Source of the DNA: Robertmurraya korlensis NBRC 107688
Lineage (GTDB): Bacteria; Bacillota; Bacilli; Bacillales; Cytobacillaceae
DNA length: 64,000 bases
Reading direction: 5' to 3'
NCBI RefSeq assembly: GCF_001591645.1
Contig: NZ_BCVH01000001.1
Span: 1-64,000, forward strand
Shown here: piece by piece, positions 33,706 through 43,627 of the stretch
Numbering within the stretch: the stretch's first letter is position 1
Layout: every line of letters begins with the position of its first letter
Notes under the pieces: model-generated
What the model was told of the DNA's origin: nothing
What the model saw: only the letters and a program-made list of their open reading frames with translations
Database searches by the model: none
Program-made: the position numbers and the translations under genes

Positions 33706-33737
33706 ATGATCAGAATAAGGGATACGAAAGGGAGAGA

Positions 33738-34802
33738 ATGATGGAGAAATTAAATAAATTAAGAGCTGAGCTTGAAAAGTTACATGTCGATGGAATACTG
33801 ATTACAAGTAGTTTTAATCGTCGATATATGACTAACTTCACGGGTTCATCCGGCGTAGTCCTAATTAGTAAAGACCGTGCACAATTCATAACTGATTTTC
33901 GATATGTCGAGCAAGCAGAAAAACAATGTGTGGGCTTCGAAGTAGTGAAGCATAATGGTACAATACCAGAGGAAGTGGCAGCACAGGTAAAAGAGCTTGG
34001 AATCAGTCGACTAGGCTTTGAACAAGAACATCTTACATATTCTTCCTATCAATCCTTTAAAGAAACTGTTAAATCAGAACTAGTCCCATTATCAGGTGTG
34101 ATTGAAAAGTTGCGCTTGATAAAGACTGACGCAGAGATTAAGATATTAAAGGAAGCAGCAAACATTGCAGATGCTGCATTTACACATATTTTAAGCTTTA
34201 TTCGTCCTGGCTTAACGGAGTTAGAGGTCTCGAATGAGCTAGAGTTCTTTATGAGAAAAAGAGGTGCAACCTCTTCATCTTTTGATATAATTGTTGCTTC
34301 GGGAGTTCGATCTGCCCTTCCTCATGGAGTGGCTAGTGAAAAAGTGATTGAAACAGGTGATTTTGTAACACTTGACTTTGGGGCATATTATAAAGGCTAT
34401 GTATCCGACATTACAAGAACTGTATCGGTTGGAGAACCTGATGCTAAACTAAAGGAAATTTACAATATTGTTTTACAAGCTCAGTTACTCGGGATGGAAG
34501 GAATCAAACCTGGAATGACGGGGAAAGAGGCCGACGCATTGACAAGAAATCATATTTCTTCGAATGGGTATGGTGAATATTTTGGTCATTCAACAGGACA
34601 TGGAATTGGTCTAGAAGTGCATGAAGGACCTGCACTATCTGTCAGATCAGATCTTGTTCTTGAAGAGGGAATGATTGTAACTGTTGAACCTGGAATCTAT
34701 ATCCCAGGGCTTGGCGGTGTTCGTATTGAAGATGATACGATTATTACGAAGGATGGAAATGAATCCCTCACTTACTCAACCAAAGAACTTATTATTCTTT
34801 AA
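33738..34802 (+). CDS. yqhT: Xaa-Pro aminopeptidase-type M24 peptidase (YqhT)
   Basis: A 354-residue M24B metallopeptidase (creatinase N-domain plus pita-bread domain), cleaving X-Pro peptide bonds. Metal ligands sit in D-F-G-A-Y (Asp), D-I-T-R (Asp), G-H-G-I-G-L-E-V-H-E (His), V-E-P-G-I-Y (Glu) and R-I-E-D (Glu). The start could be ATG 33738 or 33741; GGGAGAG precedes both. It is upstream of efp as in B. subtilis. Confidence 0.93.
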   Translation: MMEKLNKLRAELEKLHVDGILITSSFNRRYMTNFTGSSGVVLISKDRAQFITDFRYVEQAEKQCVGFEVVKHNGTIPEEVAAQVKELGISRLGFEQEHLTYSSYQSFKETVKSELVPLSGVIEKLRLIKTDAEIKILKEAANIADAAFTHILSFIRPGLTELEVSNELEFFMRKRGATSSSFDIIVASGVRSALPHGVASEKVIETGDFVTLDFGAYYKGYVSDITRTVSVGEPDAKLKEIYNIVLQAQLLGMEGIKPGMTGKEADALTRNHISSNGYGEYFGHSTGHGIGLEVHEGPALSVRSDLVLEEGMIVTVEPGIYIPGLGGVRIEDDTIITKDGNESLTYSTKELIIL

Positions 34803-34827
34803 TGCATCTAATTAGGAGGATTTATTA

Positions 34828-35385
34828 ATGATTTCAGTAAACGATTTTCGTACAGGTTTGACAATTGAAGTAGATGGCGGACTATGGCGCGTAATGGATT
34901 TCCAACACGTGAAACCTGGTAAAGGAGCCGCTTTTGTTCGTTCAAAGCTTCGTAACCTTCGTACAGGAGCAGTTCAGGAGAAGACATTCCGTGCAGGTGA
35001 GAAGGTAGCAAAAGCTCAAATTGATAACCGTAAAATGCAATATCTATATGCAAACGGAGAGCAACATGTATTTATGGATGTTGAGTCTTATGATCAAATA
35101 GAACTACCAGCAACTTCTATTGAATATGAACTTAAATTTTTAAAGGAAAACATGGAAGTTCATATCATGATGTACCAAGGTGAAACACTAGGAGTTGAAC
35201 TGCCGAATACAGTTGAGCTTGAAGTAGTTGAAACAGAACCGGGTATTAAAGGTGATACAGCATCTGGTGGAACAAAGCCAGCTATCTTAGAAACAGGTTT
35301 ATCTGTTCAAGTACCTTTCTTTATCAACCAAGGTGACCGTTTAATCATCAACACAACAGAATCTTCATACGTTTCAAGAGCATAA
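34828..35385 (+). CDS. efp: Elongation factor P
   Basis: 185-residue EF-P, which rescues ribosomes stalled at polyproline. It starts [13 protein letters not shown] and has the three beta-domains. The modified-residue loop reads H-V-K-P-G-K-G-A-A, with Lys32 in the usual position. AGGAGG lies before the ATG. Confidence 0.97.
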   Translation: MISVNDFRTGLTIEVDGGLWRVMDFQHVKPGKGAAFVRSKLRNLRTGAVQEKTFRAGEKVAKAQIDNRKMQYLYANGEQHVFMDVESYDQIELPATSIEYELKFLKENMEVHIMMYQGETLGVELPNTVELEVVETEPGIKGDTASGGTKPAILETGLSVQVPFFINQGDRLIINTTESSYVSRA

Positions 35386-35402
35386 TTACAATATACCAAT
35401 GA

Positions 35403-35440
35403 AAAAAGACACACGAATTTTACTATTCGTGTGTCTTTTT
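35403..35440. terminator. Terminator after efp (bidirectional)
   Basis: A 15-bp perfect stem, AAAAAGACACACGAA with TTCGTGTGTCTTTTT, lies between the convergent efp and SIMPL genes. Confidence 0.9.
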
Positions 35441-35446
35441 TGTGAG

Positions 35447-36124
35447 TTACGAAGTAAATTGAAAGACGGCAGTAATGGTTGCCTTTACTTGTAGTAACCC
35501 TGGTTCAATCGTTGTGCTTACTCCCTTTACCATTGGCATAGTAGAATAAAGAGGCTCTGGAATGTTTACCATACCTAGGCCCTCTATAATTGATACAGGA
35601 GGAAGACTAAGTTGCACGCGTAAAGCCTGAGCTATCGAAGCTGCTTTCTGTGTCGCATTATGAACAGCAAGAGTGAGTGCTTGTTGTTCTTGATTCATTT
35701 TATTTGTTACTGAAAAGTTAATGGCTAAAATACTGTTTGCTCCACTTTCTATTGCTTGATCAACAACTAAACCAATCTGCTCCATATTGGATAAGGTAAC
35801 CGTTAAGCGGTGCTCTACCTTATAATTTCTAAACGTTTGAACTCCGTCAATAAAGTCGTATTGAGGGAAAATGGAGTAATCAGATGTTCTAATTTTCTCT
35901 CTTGGAATCTGCAAGGTGAGCAAGGTATTCATGACAGCAGAACTAATTTGAGCATTTTCTCTCTGAGCTTCTACGAGCTCCTTATTCTCTGTGATAATCC
36001 CTATAATTACATCTGCTTGGTCTGGCTGTACATCGACGATTCCTTCCCCTATTACTCTAATTTCATTGGTAGCGGTTGCTCTTGTAGGGTAAGGGCTCGA
36101 TACTCGAGTGTAATCCTCATACAT
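35447..36124 (-). CDS. SIMPL domain-containing protein
   Basis: A 225-residue protein of the SIMPL/DUF541 family: I-R-V-I-G-E-G-I-V-D-V-Q-P-D-Q-A at 22-37 and a central E-H-R-L-T-V-T-L segment. No signal peptide is evident, so it is cytosolic, unlike the periplasmic members. ATG 36124 follows GAAGGAGGAG; an in-frame ATG 48 bases upstream is less likely. Role unknown. Confidence 0.85.
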   Translation of the reverse strand: MYEDYTRVSSPYPTRATATNEIRVIGEGIVDVQPDQADVIIGIITENKELVEAQRENAQISSAVMNTLLTLQIPREKIRTSDYSIFPQYDFIDGVQTFRNYKVEHRLTVTLSNMEQIGLVVDQAIESGANSILAINFSVTNKMNQEQQALTLAVHNATQKAASIAQALRVQLSLPPVSIIEGLGMVNIPEPLYSTMPMVKGVSTTIEPGLLQVKATITAVFQFTS

Positions 36125-36214
36125 ATTAACTCCTCCTTCATTCAGAACGTCTCCCTTGTAAAATGTATGCAATCAAAAGAATAAGATTCTCCTATCGATT
36201 ATAGAATTCAGGAG

Positions 36215-36243
36215 TCATAATGTGGCCAAGCAGGCATACAAAT
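36215..36243 (+). promoter_or_regulatory. Candidate sigma-E promoter of the spoIIIA operon
   Basis: TCATAAT (36215-36221) fits the sigma-E -35 (KMATATT) in six of seven positions. After 13 bases comes CATACAAAT (36235-36243), a good -10. The predicted start lies near 36250, so ATG 36283 and not ATG 36220 begins spoIIIAA. Sigma-E transcribes spoIIIA in the B. subtilis mother cell. Confidence 0.75.
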
Positions 36244-36282
36244 GAATTAATGAGAAAGGTCCTGAGGACAGGAGGAAACGTT

Positions 36283-37200
36283 ATGGAAGACGTCATTGGT
36301 ATGTTACCTAAAGAAATTGCCAATCAAATAAATCAACTGTCTCCCTTTCAATTAAATGATATGGAAGAAATTCGAATTAGAATTGGTCGCCCTTTAGAAG
36401 TCACCTCTGGGGGAAAACCAATCTTCTTACCTTATATGGTAAAAGCAGAGGATGCGATACAACTGCTGAATAAGATCAGTCATTTTTCTATTTATACGTT
36501 AGAGGAAGAATTAAAAAGGGGCTACGTTACAGTTGCTGGTGGCCATCGTGTGGGTCTTGCTGGGAAAGTCATTTTAGAGGCGGGTAAGGTGAAAGCAATT
36601 ACAGATGTTTCCTCGTTTAACTTCCGCATTGCAAGAGAGAAAATCGGAATATGTCATAATCTCCTCCCATTTCTATATGAGGGAGAATGGTTACATACGA
36701 TGATCATTGGACCGCCACAGACAGGAAAGACAACATTAATTAGAGACTTGGCAAGAGTGATTTCAACAGGAACAAAAACAGTCCCAGCAGCTAAGGTAGG
36801 GATTGTTGATGAGCGATCTGAGATTGCTGGAAGTATAAATGGTGTTCCACAGCTAACCTTTGGACCGAGAGTAGATGTATTAGATTCCTGCCCGAAAGCG
36901 GAGGGGATGATGATGATGATTCGCTCCATGAGCCCCGATGTACTAGTAGTGGATGAGATTGGTAGAGAAGAGGATGGCGAGGCCATTTTAGAAGCGGTTT
37001 ATGCAGGGATTTCTTTAGTAACAACAACGCATGGTCATTCGTACTCAGATATTTTAAATAGACCCACATTAAAACCAATTATCCAAAGTGGAATTTTTCA
37101 AAGATTTATTGAATTAAGTCGAGTGAAAGGACCAGGCACCGTACTTTCTGTTAAGGATCAACATGGTAGGGAAATTGTCAGAAAAGTGAGTGTGACATAA
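36283..37200 (+). CDS. spoIIIAA: Stage III sporulation protein AA (ATPase)
   Basis: A 305-residue GspE-like ATPase of the mother-cell to forespore channel. The Walker A G-P-P-Q-T-G-K-T-T is near residues 145-153 and Walker B V-L-V-V-D-E-I-G-R near 222-230. It has GGAGG 7 bases before ATG 36283. Together with SpoIIIAB-AH it builds the feeding channel that supports sigma-G activity. Confidence 0.95.
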   Translation: MEDVIGMLPKEIANQINQLSPFQLNDMEEIRIRIGRPLEVTSGGKPIFLPYMVKAEDAIQLLNKISHFSIYTLEEELKRGYVTVAGGHRVGLAGKVILEAGKVKAITDVSSFNFRIAREKIGICHNLLPFLYEGEWLHTMIIGPPQTGKTTLIRDLARVISTGTKTVPAAKVGIVDERSEIAGSINGVPQLTFGPRVDVLDSCPKAEGMMMMIRSMSPDVLVVDEIGREEDGEAILEAVYAGISLVTTTHGHSYSDILNRPTLKPIIQSGIFQRFIELSRVKGPGTVLSVKDQHGREIVRKVSVT

Positions 37201-37716
37201 ATGATTAAATTAATCGGAGCCGTTTTTATCATTGTTGCTACTACTTGGACGGGCTTTGAAGCCTCGAGACATTTAACAGAAAGACCCAGGCAGCTAAGAC
37301 AACTAAAGTCAGCATTACAATCACTTGAGGCGGAGATTATGTATGGCCATACCCCTTTACATGAAGCAGCTAGAAGATTGGCTTCACAGCTTTCTAAGCC
37401 TCTTTCTTGGTTTTTTGAATCATTTTCAAAGAAACTAACCAATTCTGAAACAACCGTAAAAGATGCATGGGAGGAAAGTCTACAGGAAGTTTGGAAGCTC
37501 ACGGCGTTAAAGCAGGGAGAATACGAGATTATGAAACAATTTGGTGAGACTCTTGGGCGACATGATCGGTTCTCTCAACAAAAACAGATCCGCTTAGCCT
37601 TAACGCACCTAGAGCGTGAAGAAGCTGATGCACATGAAAAGCAAGCAAGATATGAAAAGATGATGAAAAGCTTAGGATTTCTATCAGGCTTACTATTAGT
37701 CATTTTACTTATGTAA
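37201..37716 (+). CDS. spoIIIAB: Stage III sporulation protein AB
   Basis: 171 residues, with an N-terminal hydrophobic anchor, a large helical region and a C-terminal hydrophobic segment. It directly abuts spoIIIAA (no intergenic base). GspF-related member of the channel. Confidence 0.93.
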   Translation: MIKLIGAVFIIVATTWTGFEASRHLTERPRQLRQLKSALQSLEAEIMYGHTPLHEAARRLASQLSKPLSWFFESFSKKLTNSETTVKDAWEESLQEVWKLTALKQGEYEIMKQFGETLGRHDRFSQQKQIRLALTHLEREEADAHEKQARYEKMMKSLGFLSGLLLVILLM

Positions 37717-37749
37717 AAAATTGAATGTGGTCCTTAGGAGGAAAAGCAT

Positions 37750-37956
37750 ATGGGTTTAGATGTTGATATTATTTTTAAAATAGCTGGAGTTGGGATTGTA
37801 GTTGCCTTTTTACACACGATCCTCGACCAAGTCGGAAAGAAAGAATACGCTCAGTGGGTAACGTTATTTGGCTTTATTTATATTTTGTTTATGGTTGCTT
37901 CCATTGTGGATGAATTATTTCAAAAAATCAAATCAGTGTTTCTGTTCCAGGGCTAA
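37750..37956 (+). CDS. spoIIIAC: Stage III sporulation protein AC
   Basis: A 68-residue membrane protein with two hydrophobic helices. It starts M-G-L-D-V-D-I-I-F-K and has a TTAGGAGG site. The size matches the family. Confidence 0.93.
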   Translation: MGLDVDIIFKIAGVGIVVAFLHTILDQVGKKEYAQWVTLFGFIYILFMVASIVDELFQKIKSVFLFQG

Positions 37957-37964
37957 AGGAGGGT

Positions 37965-38360
37965 TTGACGATTGAAATTTTACAAATAGTTGGGTTTGCA
38001 CTTATTGCTACTTTTTTAGCTCTTGTGGTAAAGGAGCAAAAACCAAATTTCGCCTTTTTGCTAATCGTCTTTGTTGGTTGTTCCATCTTTCTATTTTTAA
38101 TCGATCAAATCTACGCGATTATCCATATGCTAGAAAAAATTGCGATTAACGCAAATGTAAATATTATTTATGTAGAAACCATACTTAAAATCATTGGAAT
38201 TGCCTATATTGCCGAGTTTGCTTCCCAAATTACAAAGGATGCTGGACAAGCTGCAATCGCTTCTAAAATAGAAATGGCTGGGAAAATATTAATACTGGCC
38301 ATGGCTATCCCGATTTTAACCGTCTTGATAGAAACAATTATCGCATTAATCCCAAATTAG
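37965..38360 (+). CDS. spoIIIAD: Stage III sporulation protein AD
   Basis: 131 residues with four hydrophobic segments. The alignment M-T-I-E-I-L-Q-I-V-G to the B. subtilis N-terminus supports TTG 37965, although AAAGGAGG ends only 2 bases before it. An alternative is ATT 37971, better spaced. Translation is likely coupled to spoIIIAC. Confidence 0.88.
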   Translation: MTIEILQIVGFALIATFLALVVKEQKPNFAFLLIVFVGCSIFLFLIDQIYAIIHMLEKIAINANVNIIYVETILKIIGIAYIAEFASQITKDAGQAAIASKIEMAGKILILAMAIPILTVLIETIIALIPN

Positions 38361-38396
38361 TTGAGCCACTGAGCCGAATAAAAGAAGGTGAAAAAG

Positions 38397-39605
38397 TTGA
38401 AGCAACTGATCTTCAAAACAATCTCTCTCTTAATTCTGATCCTATTTGTTGCTGTCCCATTCATTAGGGCTGAGACAAACGATGAAACGCAGTCTTCTAC
38501 ACAGTCTGTACTTAACCCCGAACAAATAATGGAGGAACAGCTTGAAGCTTTAGATATCGATGATATGAAGGTTTTTTGGGAAAAGATTACGACGGAATAC
38601 GGAGGGTTTCTTCCAGAAAGCCAAAAGGGGAGCCTTTACGATTTTATTAAAGGGGACAAGCAATTTTCCTTAAAAGAATGGTCCAATGGATTTCTTAAAT
38701 TTATGTTTCACGAGTTTGTTGTAAATGGAAAGCTACTAGGCACCCTCATATTACTAACGGTATTTTCCATGTTCCTGCAAACCTTACAAAATTCATTCGA
38801 AAAAAGTACTGTTAGTAAGGTAGCTTATGCCATCGTATTTATGGTCCTAATTATTATCGCCTTAAATAGTTTTCATGTAGCTATCCAGTATACGAACGAT
38901 ACGATTACAACGATGATTTCTTTCATCTTAGCGCTTATTCCGCTTCTCCTTGCGTTAATAGCCTCTTCAGGTGGACTTGTTTCTGCTGCCTTTTTCCATC
39001 CAGTGATCCTTTTCCTCATGAATAGCAGTGGAATGTTTATTCAATATGTTGTTCTACCACTTCTGTTTTTAGGTGCGGTATTAAGCATAGTGAGTATTTT
39101 ATCTGAGCATCACAAAGTGACTCAATTAGGGAATCTGTTAAGAAATTGGAGCATTGGACTACTTGGTATCTTTCTTACTGTTTTCCTTGGTGTTCTAAGT
39201 GTACAAGGTGCTTCAGCAGCAGTAACCGACGGAATTACCATTCGGACAGCAAAATTTATTACTGGTAATTTTATTCCTGTCATTGGAAGGATGTTTACAG
39301 ATGCCACTGACACGGTGATTAGCGCTTCTCTTTTACTGAAAAATACCGTTGGAATTGCAGGGGTAGCCATACTATTACTAATTGTTGCTTTTCCAGCGAT
39401 AAAGATATTAATGATTGCCTTTATTTATAAATTTGCTGCTGCGGTTTTACAACCTCTAGGTGGGGGACCAGTTATTGCTTGTTTAGAAATCATTAGTAAA
39501 AGTATTGTTTTCGTTTTCGCTGCTTTGGCCATCGTGTCCATGATGTTTTTCTTAAGTTTAACTGTTGTCATTGCAGCAGGAAACCTTACGATGATGGTTC
39601 GTTAG
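38397..39605 (+). CDS. spoIIIAE: Stage III sporulation protein AE
   Basis: About 402 residues, with a signal-like hydrophobic N-terminus (F-K-T-I-S-L-L-I-L-I-L-F), an acidic outer stretch, and some seven further hydrophobic segments. TTG 38397 has AAGGTG 6 bases upstream; GTG 38388 is the alternative. It is the largest membrane protein of the channel. Confidence 0.92.
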   Translation: MKQLIFKTISLLILILFVAVPFIRAETNDETQSSTQSVLNPEQIMEEQLEALDIDDMKVFWEKITTEYGGFLPESQKGSLYDFIKGDKQFSLKEWSNGFLKFMFHEFVVNGKLLGTLILLTVFSMFLQTLQNSFEKSTVSKVAYAIVFMVLIIIALNSFHVAIQYTNDTITTMISFILALIPLLLALIASSGGLVSAAFFHPVILFLMNSSGMFIQYVVLPLLFLGAVLSIVSILSEHHKVTQLGNLLRNWSIGLLGIFLTVFLGVLSVQGASAAVTDGITIRTAKFITGNFIPVIGRMFTDATDTVISASLLLKNTVGIAGVAILLLIVAFPAIKILMIAFIYKFAAAVLQPLGGGPVIACLEIISKSIVFVFAALAIVSMMFFLSLTVVIAAGNLTMMVR

Positions 39606-39615
39606 GAGGTGTGTA

Positions 39616-40230
39616 ATGGATTTTTTAAAGGATTGGATTACAAATATTATCCTTTTCGTCTTGCTAGCAACTGTTGTTGATATGTTGCTTCCGAATTCGA
39701 ATATGCAAAAATACACTAGGATGGTTACTGGGTTATTACTAATAGCCATCATTCTTTCTCCCGTCCTGAAAATACTTTCTAGTGATTTTGAGGCGAGCCT
39801 TTCCTCAATAACGGAATTAGACACCGTATCAGAAAAAAATATAGAAAATTCAATAGAATTGAAGAAAAAAGAAATACAAGCCTCCTTTGATGCATATGCT
39901 TTAGAAGAAGTGGCTGTCCAATTAAAAAAGGACGTTGAAGAGGAGTTGATGGAACAGTACGGTTTAGAGATTGCTAGTATCGATCTATCAGTGGATGAAA
40001 CGAGCAGCGCAACCTTCCCAGACAATCTTCAAGAGATATCTGTTACGTTACGAGAATCAACAACGGAGGACGTGGTAGAAGCCATACAAATGGTTGATAT
40101 TAATACCAATTCACCTCTACCATCTAATTCGAAAAGTGAACAAAGCGAAGAACTGTCTTCACTTCTCTCTGAAAAATGGGATGTAAACAAAGTCGCTGTT
40201 GAAATCTTCATAGAAGGGGGGAACAAATAA
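39616..40230 (+). CDS. spoIIIAF: Stage III sporulation protein AF
   Basis: 204 residues, with two N-terminal hydrophobic helices, then a soluble helical domain (ring-building motif family) with acidic repeats. It starts 10 bases after spoIIIAE and abuts spoIIIAG. Confidence 0.92.
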   Translation: MDFLKDWITNIILFVLLATVVDMLLPNSNMQKYTRMVTGLLLIAIILSPVLKILSSDFEASLSSITELDTVSEKNIENSIELKKKEIQASFDAYALEEVAVQLKKDVEEELMEQYGLEIASIDLSVDETSSATFPDNLQEISVTLRESTTEDVVEAIQMVDINTNSPLPSNSKSEQSEELSSLLSEKWDVNKVAVEIFIEGGNK

Positions 40231-40911
40231 GTGGGAAATGATACAGAAAAAGATAAAGAACCTAACAATGAAAAAGGGCCAATTACATTCCTAAAAAAAC
40301 TATTTAGTAAAGACAGCCCTCCTGAGAAAAAGTCTAGTAAATATCAATACTTCTTAATCGTCTTATTAATTGGAGCCGCCATTATGTTAGCAAGCAATTT
40401 GCTAATTAATCCAAATCCAAGTCCTTCAGCTATTGAAACTGGAGCAAATGCAGAGGAATCAAGCGAGGACGTAGAAACGTTTGGACAGAAAAAGATTGAC
40501 GGGAATGAAATCATTGCCGCCTATGAAGATCATTATGAAAATCAACTGAAGGAAACACTTGAAGGGATTGTCGGCGTCGGAGAAGTGATTGTAGCAGTGA
40601 ACGTCGATGCGACAGAGAAAAAAGTACTAGAAAAAAATGTAGTTGTTCAGTCCCAAAAAACCGAAGAGGTTGACCGAGAGGGTGGGCAAAGAACAGTCGA
40701 AGACCAATCAAAGGATGAACAGCTAGTGATTATCCGAGATGGGGAAAAAGAGGTTCCTATTGTAATAGAAACGAAGAAGCCTGCTATTCGAGGCGTCATC
40801 GTTATTGCAAAGGGAGCTGATAATATACAGGTGAAAAAATGGATACTCGAATCCGTAACAAAACTATTAGATGTGCCGGTTCATCGAGTGTCTGTTATGC
40901 CAAAAAAATAA
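40231..40911 (+). CDS. spoIIIAG: Stage III sporulation protein AG
   Basis: 226 residues, with a cytosolic lead, one transmembrane helix (about 46-65) and a ring-forming extracellular-side domain including G-V-G-E-V-I-V-A-V-N. In B. subtilis AG forms the large ring of the channel. GTG start directly after the spoIIIAF stop. Confidence 0.93.
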   Translation: MGNDTEKDKEPNNEKGPITFLKKLFSKDSPPEKKSSKYQYFLIVLLIGAAIMLASNLLINPNPSPSAIETGANAEESSEDVETFGQKKIDGNEIIAAYEDHYENQLKETLEGIVGVGEVIVAVNVDATEKKVLEKNVVVQSQKTEEVDREGGQRTVEDQSKDEQLVIIRDGEKEVPIVIETKKPAIRGVIVIAKGADNIQVKKWILESVTKLLDVPVHRVSVMPKK

Positions 40912-40926
40912 GAGGGGGATTTATAG

Positions 40927-41472
40927 ATGTTATTGAAAAAACAAACGGTTTGGTTATTAACAATGCTTAGCTTAGTTGTTGTATTATCGGTATATTATAT
41001 TACTTCTCCAGAACAGCAAATGAATAATATGGCAACGGTAGAAAAAGAGGCAGAGGAAGATTCAACGGTAAGTGGCGAAAATAAAACAGAATCGGGAGAA
41101 ACAGTTATCTCTAGTACTGCTAGCGATGAAATGTTTGAAGCATTACGCTTAGAGCTAGATGAAGAGAGAAGTAAATTAAAAGAAGAGCTAGAAACGACAG
41201 TTGCTTCAACTGATCTTCCAACTGAAGACATTAATGCAGCCCTTGATAAAATCAAAGAATTAAATGATGTTACTCAAAAAGAAGCATATCTTGAAACGAT
41301 GATTGTAGCAATGGATTATGATGATGCTTTAGTTAGAGTGACTGATGACGAGGTTCGTGTTACTGTAAAAGCAAAAAGCCACTCTCCAGCAGCAGCGAAT
41401 GAAATCTTAAAGTTAGTTCGTTCTGAATTAGGCGGATTAAAGCCAGTTGTACAATTCCAAGTTAGTAAATAA
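40927..41472 (+). CDS. spoIIIAH: Stage III sporulation protein AH
   Basis: 181 residues (B. subtilis 218, so shorter in the linker). A membrane anchor is followed by an acidic spacer and the conserved ring domain that binds SpoIIQ across the septum. It ends the operon with a terminator. Confidence 0.93.
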   Translation: MLLKKQTVWLLTMLSLVVVLSVYYITSPEQQMNNMATVEKEAEEDSTVSGENKTESGETVISSTASDEMFEALRLELDEERSKLKEELETTVASTDLPTEDINAALDKIKELNDVTQKEAYLETMIVAMDYDDALVRVTDDEVRVTVKAKSHSPAAANEILKLVRSELGGLKPVVQFQVSK

Positions 41473-41476
41473 TCGG

Positions 41477-41509
41477 AAAACGGAAAGCCAAGATGCTTTC
41501 CGTTTTTTA
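41477..41509 (+). terminator. Terminator of the spoIIIA operon
   Basis: AAAACGGAAAGC pairs with GCTTTCCGTTTT, followed by a T-run. Confidence 0.88.
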
Positions 41510-41662
41510 ATCTACTAAAAGCCACCGCCTGGGAAACAAGCGACCTAAATAACTACAACTTTAGTCGTAGAAGGTAAATATGTATGAAAAATTTTAAAAA
41601 ATCTTATATTTCAAAAATGAAAACGTGTTCTTTTGTCGAATATGTATATAGAGGAATAAATG

Positions 41663-41692
41663 TTGAACTTCTATGAGGTCTTATCGTATGAT
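41663..41692 (+). promoter_or_regulatory. Candidate sigma-A promoter of accBC
   Basis: TTGAAC (41663-41668), an 18-base spacer and TATGAT (41687-41692) lie about 42 bases before accB. Confidence 0.55.
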
Positions 41693-41733
41693 ATTAGTAT
41701 CTAGTGCTAAAAAGTAAATTAGAGGTGAGTATG

Positions 41734-42237
41734 ATGTTAAAGGTTCAAGAAATTAGAGAATTAATAAAATTAGTCGATCAATCAAGTCTAGATGAATTTG
41801 TTTATGAATACGAAGGTGCAAAAATTAAAATGAAAAAGAATGCTGCGGTAGATACTGTTGCAGTAAAGGAACAAGTTACACCTGCGCCTGTAGTTGTTGC
41901 TGAAAAGACACCAGCACCAGTGGCTGCTGTAGAGGTAAAGCAAGAGGAGCCAATCGCACCTCAACCAGCACAAACACCTGCTGCTGATACTTCAAACTTA
42001 CATAAAATCACTTCACCGATGGTTGGGACTTTCTATGCATCTCCATCACCTGATGCTGATGTGTATGTGAAGGTTGGCTCAAAGGTATCAAGTGACTCGG
42101 TTGTTTGTATCGTAGAAGCAATGAAGTTATTTAATGAAATCGAAGCTGAAGTTAACGGAGAAATTGTAGAAATACTTGTAAAAGACGGACAGTTAGTTGA
42201 GTATGGTCAACCGTTATTTTTAGTTAAGCCAGAGTAA
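41734..42237 (+). CDS. accB: Biotin carboxyl carrier protein of acetyl-CoA carboxylase
   Basis: 167 residues. An N-terminal domain and a Pro/Ala-rich linker ([12 protein letters not shown]) lead to the biotinyl domain with V-E-A-M-K-L-F, whose Lys takes biotin. AGAGGTG lies upstream; ATG 41731 is equally possible. It works with AccC in malonyl-CoA synthesis. Confidence 0.95.
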   Translation: MLKVQEIRELIKLVDQSSLDEFVYEYEGAKIKMKKNAAVDTVAVKEQVTPAPVVVAEKTPAPVAAVEVKQEEPIAPQPAQTPAADTSNLHKITSPMVGTFYASPSPDADVYVKVGSKVSSDSVVCIVEAMKLFNEIEAEVNGEIVEILVKDGQLVEYGQPLFLVKPE

Positions 42238-42250
42238 GGAGCTGTCTGCT

Positions 42251-43609
42251 ATGATAAAAAAGTTATTAATTGCGAATCGAGGAGAAATTGCCGTCCGAAT
42301 TATCCGGGCTTGTCGTGAGCTTGGAATAGAGTCTGTTGCTGTATATTCTGAAGCGGATCGGGAATCCTTACATGTTCAGCTTGCAGACGAGGCATACTGT
42401 ATTGGACCAACAGCTTCAAAGGACAGCTACTTAAATTTCACAAATATCATTAGTGTTGCTAAGCTGACAAGCTGTGATGCGATTCATCCGGGGTATGGAT
42501 TTTTAGCTGAAAATGCTGATTTCGCTGATCTTTGTAGAGATGTAAATATCACATTTGTTGGACCTTCTCCAGAAGCCATCTCTAAGATGGGGACGAAGGA
42601 TGTAGCCCGTGAGACGATGAAACAAGCCGGTGTTCCGATTGTTCCAGGATCTCAAGGAATCATTAAAGATGATGCAGAAGCCATCGAATTGGCAAATAAA
42701 ATTGGTTACCCAGTTATTATAAAAGCAACTGCTGGTGGGGGTGGAAAAGGAATTCGTGTTGCCCGAACGGAACAGGAGCTAATTAAAGGCATAAACATTA
42801 CCCAACAAGAAGCATTAACTGCTTTTGGTAACCCGGGTGTATATATCGAAAAGTTTATTGAAGAGTTCCGACATGTTGAGATACAGGTTCTTGCAGATAA
42901 TCATGGTCACGCTATTCATTTAGGGGAACGTGATTGTTCTATCCAAAGAAGACTGCAAAAGCTTCTAGAGGAAACGCCATCTCCAGCCCTAGACGGTGAA
43001 ATAAGACATGAGATGGGAACAGCTGCAGTTAAAGCAGCGTTAGCAGTTGATTATTCTGGTGCTGGGACAGTAGAATTTATTTATGATTATCAAAACCGTA
43101 AGTTTTACTTTATGGAAATGAATACTCGTATTCAAGTAGAACATCCTGTTACGGAGATGGTAACTGGAGTCGACCTTATTAAGGAACAGATTAAGGTGGC
43201 ATCTGGAGAAAAGCTCAGTTTAACCCAAGAAGAAGTTACCTTTAATGGGTGGGCAATTGAATGTAGAATTAATGCAGAAAATCCAATGAAGAAATTTATG
43301 CCTTCACCTGGTAAAATAGAAATGTATCTTCCACCTGGTGGTTTAGGAGTTCGAGTGGATTCGGCTGCATACCCTGGCTATACGATTCCTCCTTACTATG
43401 ACTCGATGATAGCTAAGTTAATTACGTACGGAAGTACAAGAGAAGAAGCGATCGCACGCATGAAGAGAGCATTAAGCGAATTTGTCATAGAGGGAATTCA
43501 TACAACCATTCCATTCCACTTAAAACTCTTAAATCATGAAAAATTTGTTGAGGGAGACTTCAACACGAAATTTCTTGAAATGTATGATTTAATGGAAACA
43601 GGAAAATAA
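42251..43609 (+). CDS. accC: Biotin carboxylase
   Basis: 452 residues, ATP-grasp enzyme that carboxylates biotin on AccB. It has G-G-G-G-K-G-I near 165-171, [14 protein letters not shown] near 288-301 and the N-terminal [11 protein letters not shown]. It starts 13 bases after accB. Confidence 0.96.
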   Translation: MIKKLLIANRGEIAVRIIRACRELGIESVAVYSEADRESLHVQLADEAYCIGPTASKDSYLNFTNIISVAKLTSCDAIHPGYGFLAENADFADLCRDVNITFVGPSPEAISKMGTKDVARETMKQAGVPIVPGSQGIIKDDAEAIELANKIGYPVIIKATAGGGGKGIRVARTEQELIKGINITQQEALTAFGNPGVYIEKFIEEFRHVEIQVLADNHGHAIHLGERDCSIQRRLQKLLEETPSPALDGEIRHEMGTAAVKAALAVDYSGAGTVEFIYDYQNRKFYFMEMNTRIQVEHPVTEMVTGVDLIKEQIKVASGEKLSLTQEEVTFNGWAIECRINAENPMKKFMPSPGKIEMYLPPGGLGVRVDSAAYPGYTIPPYYDSMIAKLITYGSTREEAIARMKRALSEFVIEGIHTTIPFHLKLLNHEKFVEGDFNTKFLEMYDLMETGK

Positions 43610-43627
43610 AGATGGAGGTGCTCCTGT

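Noticed and set aside
36220-36282. ATG 36220 as the spoIIIAA start
   Set aside because: It lies inside the sigma-E promoter; ATG 36283 has GGAGG and matches family length.
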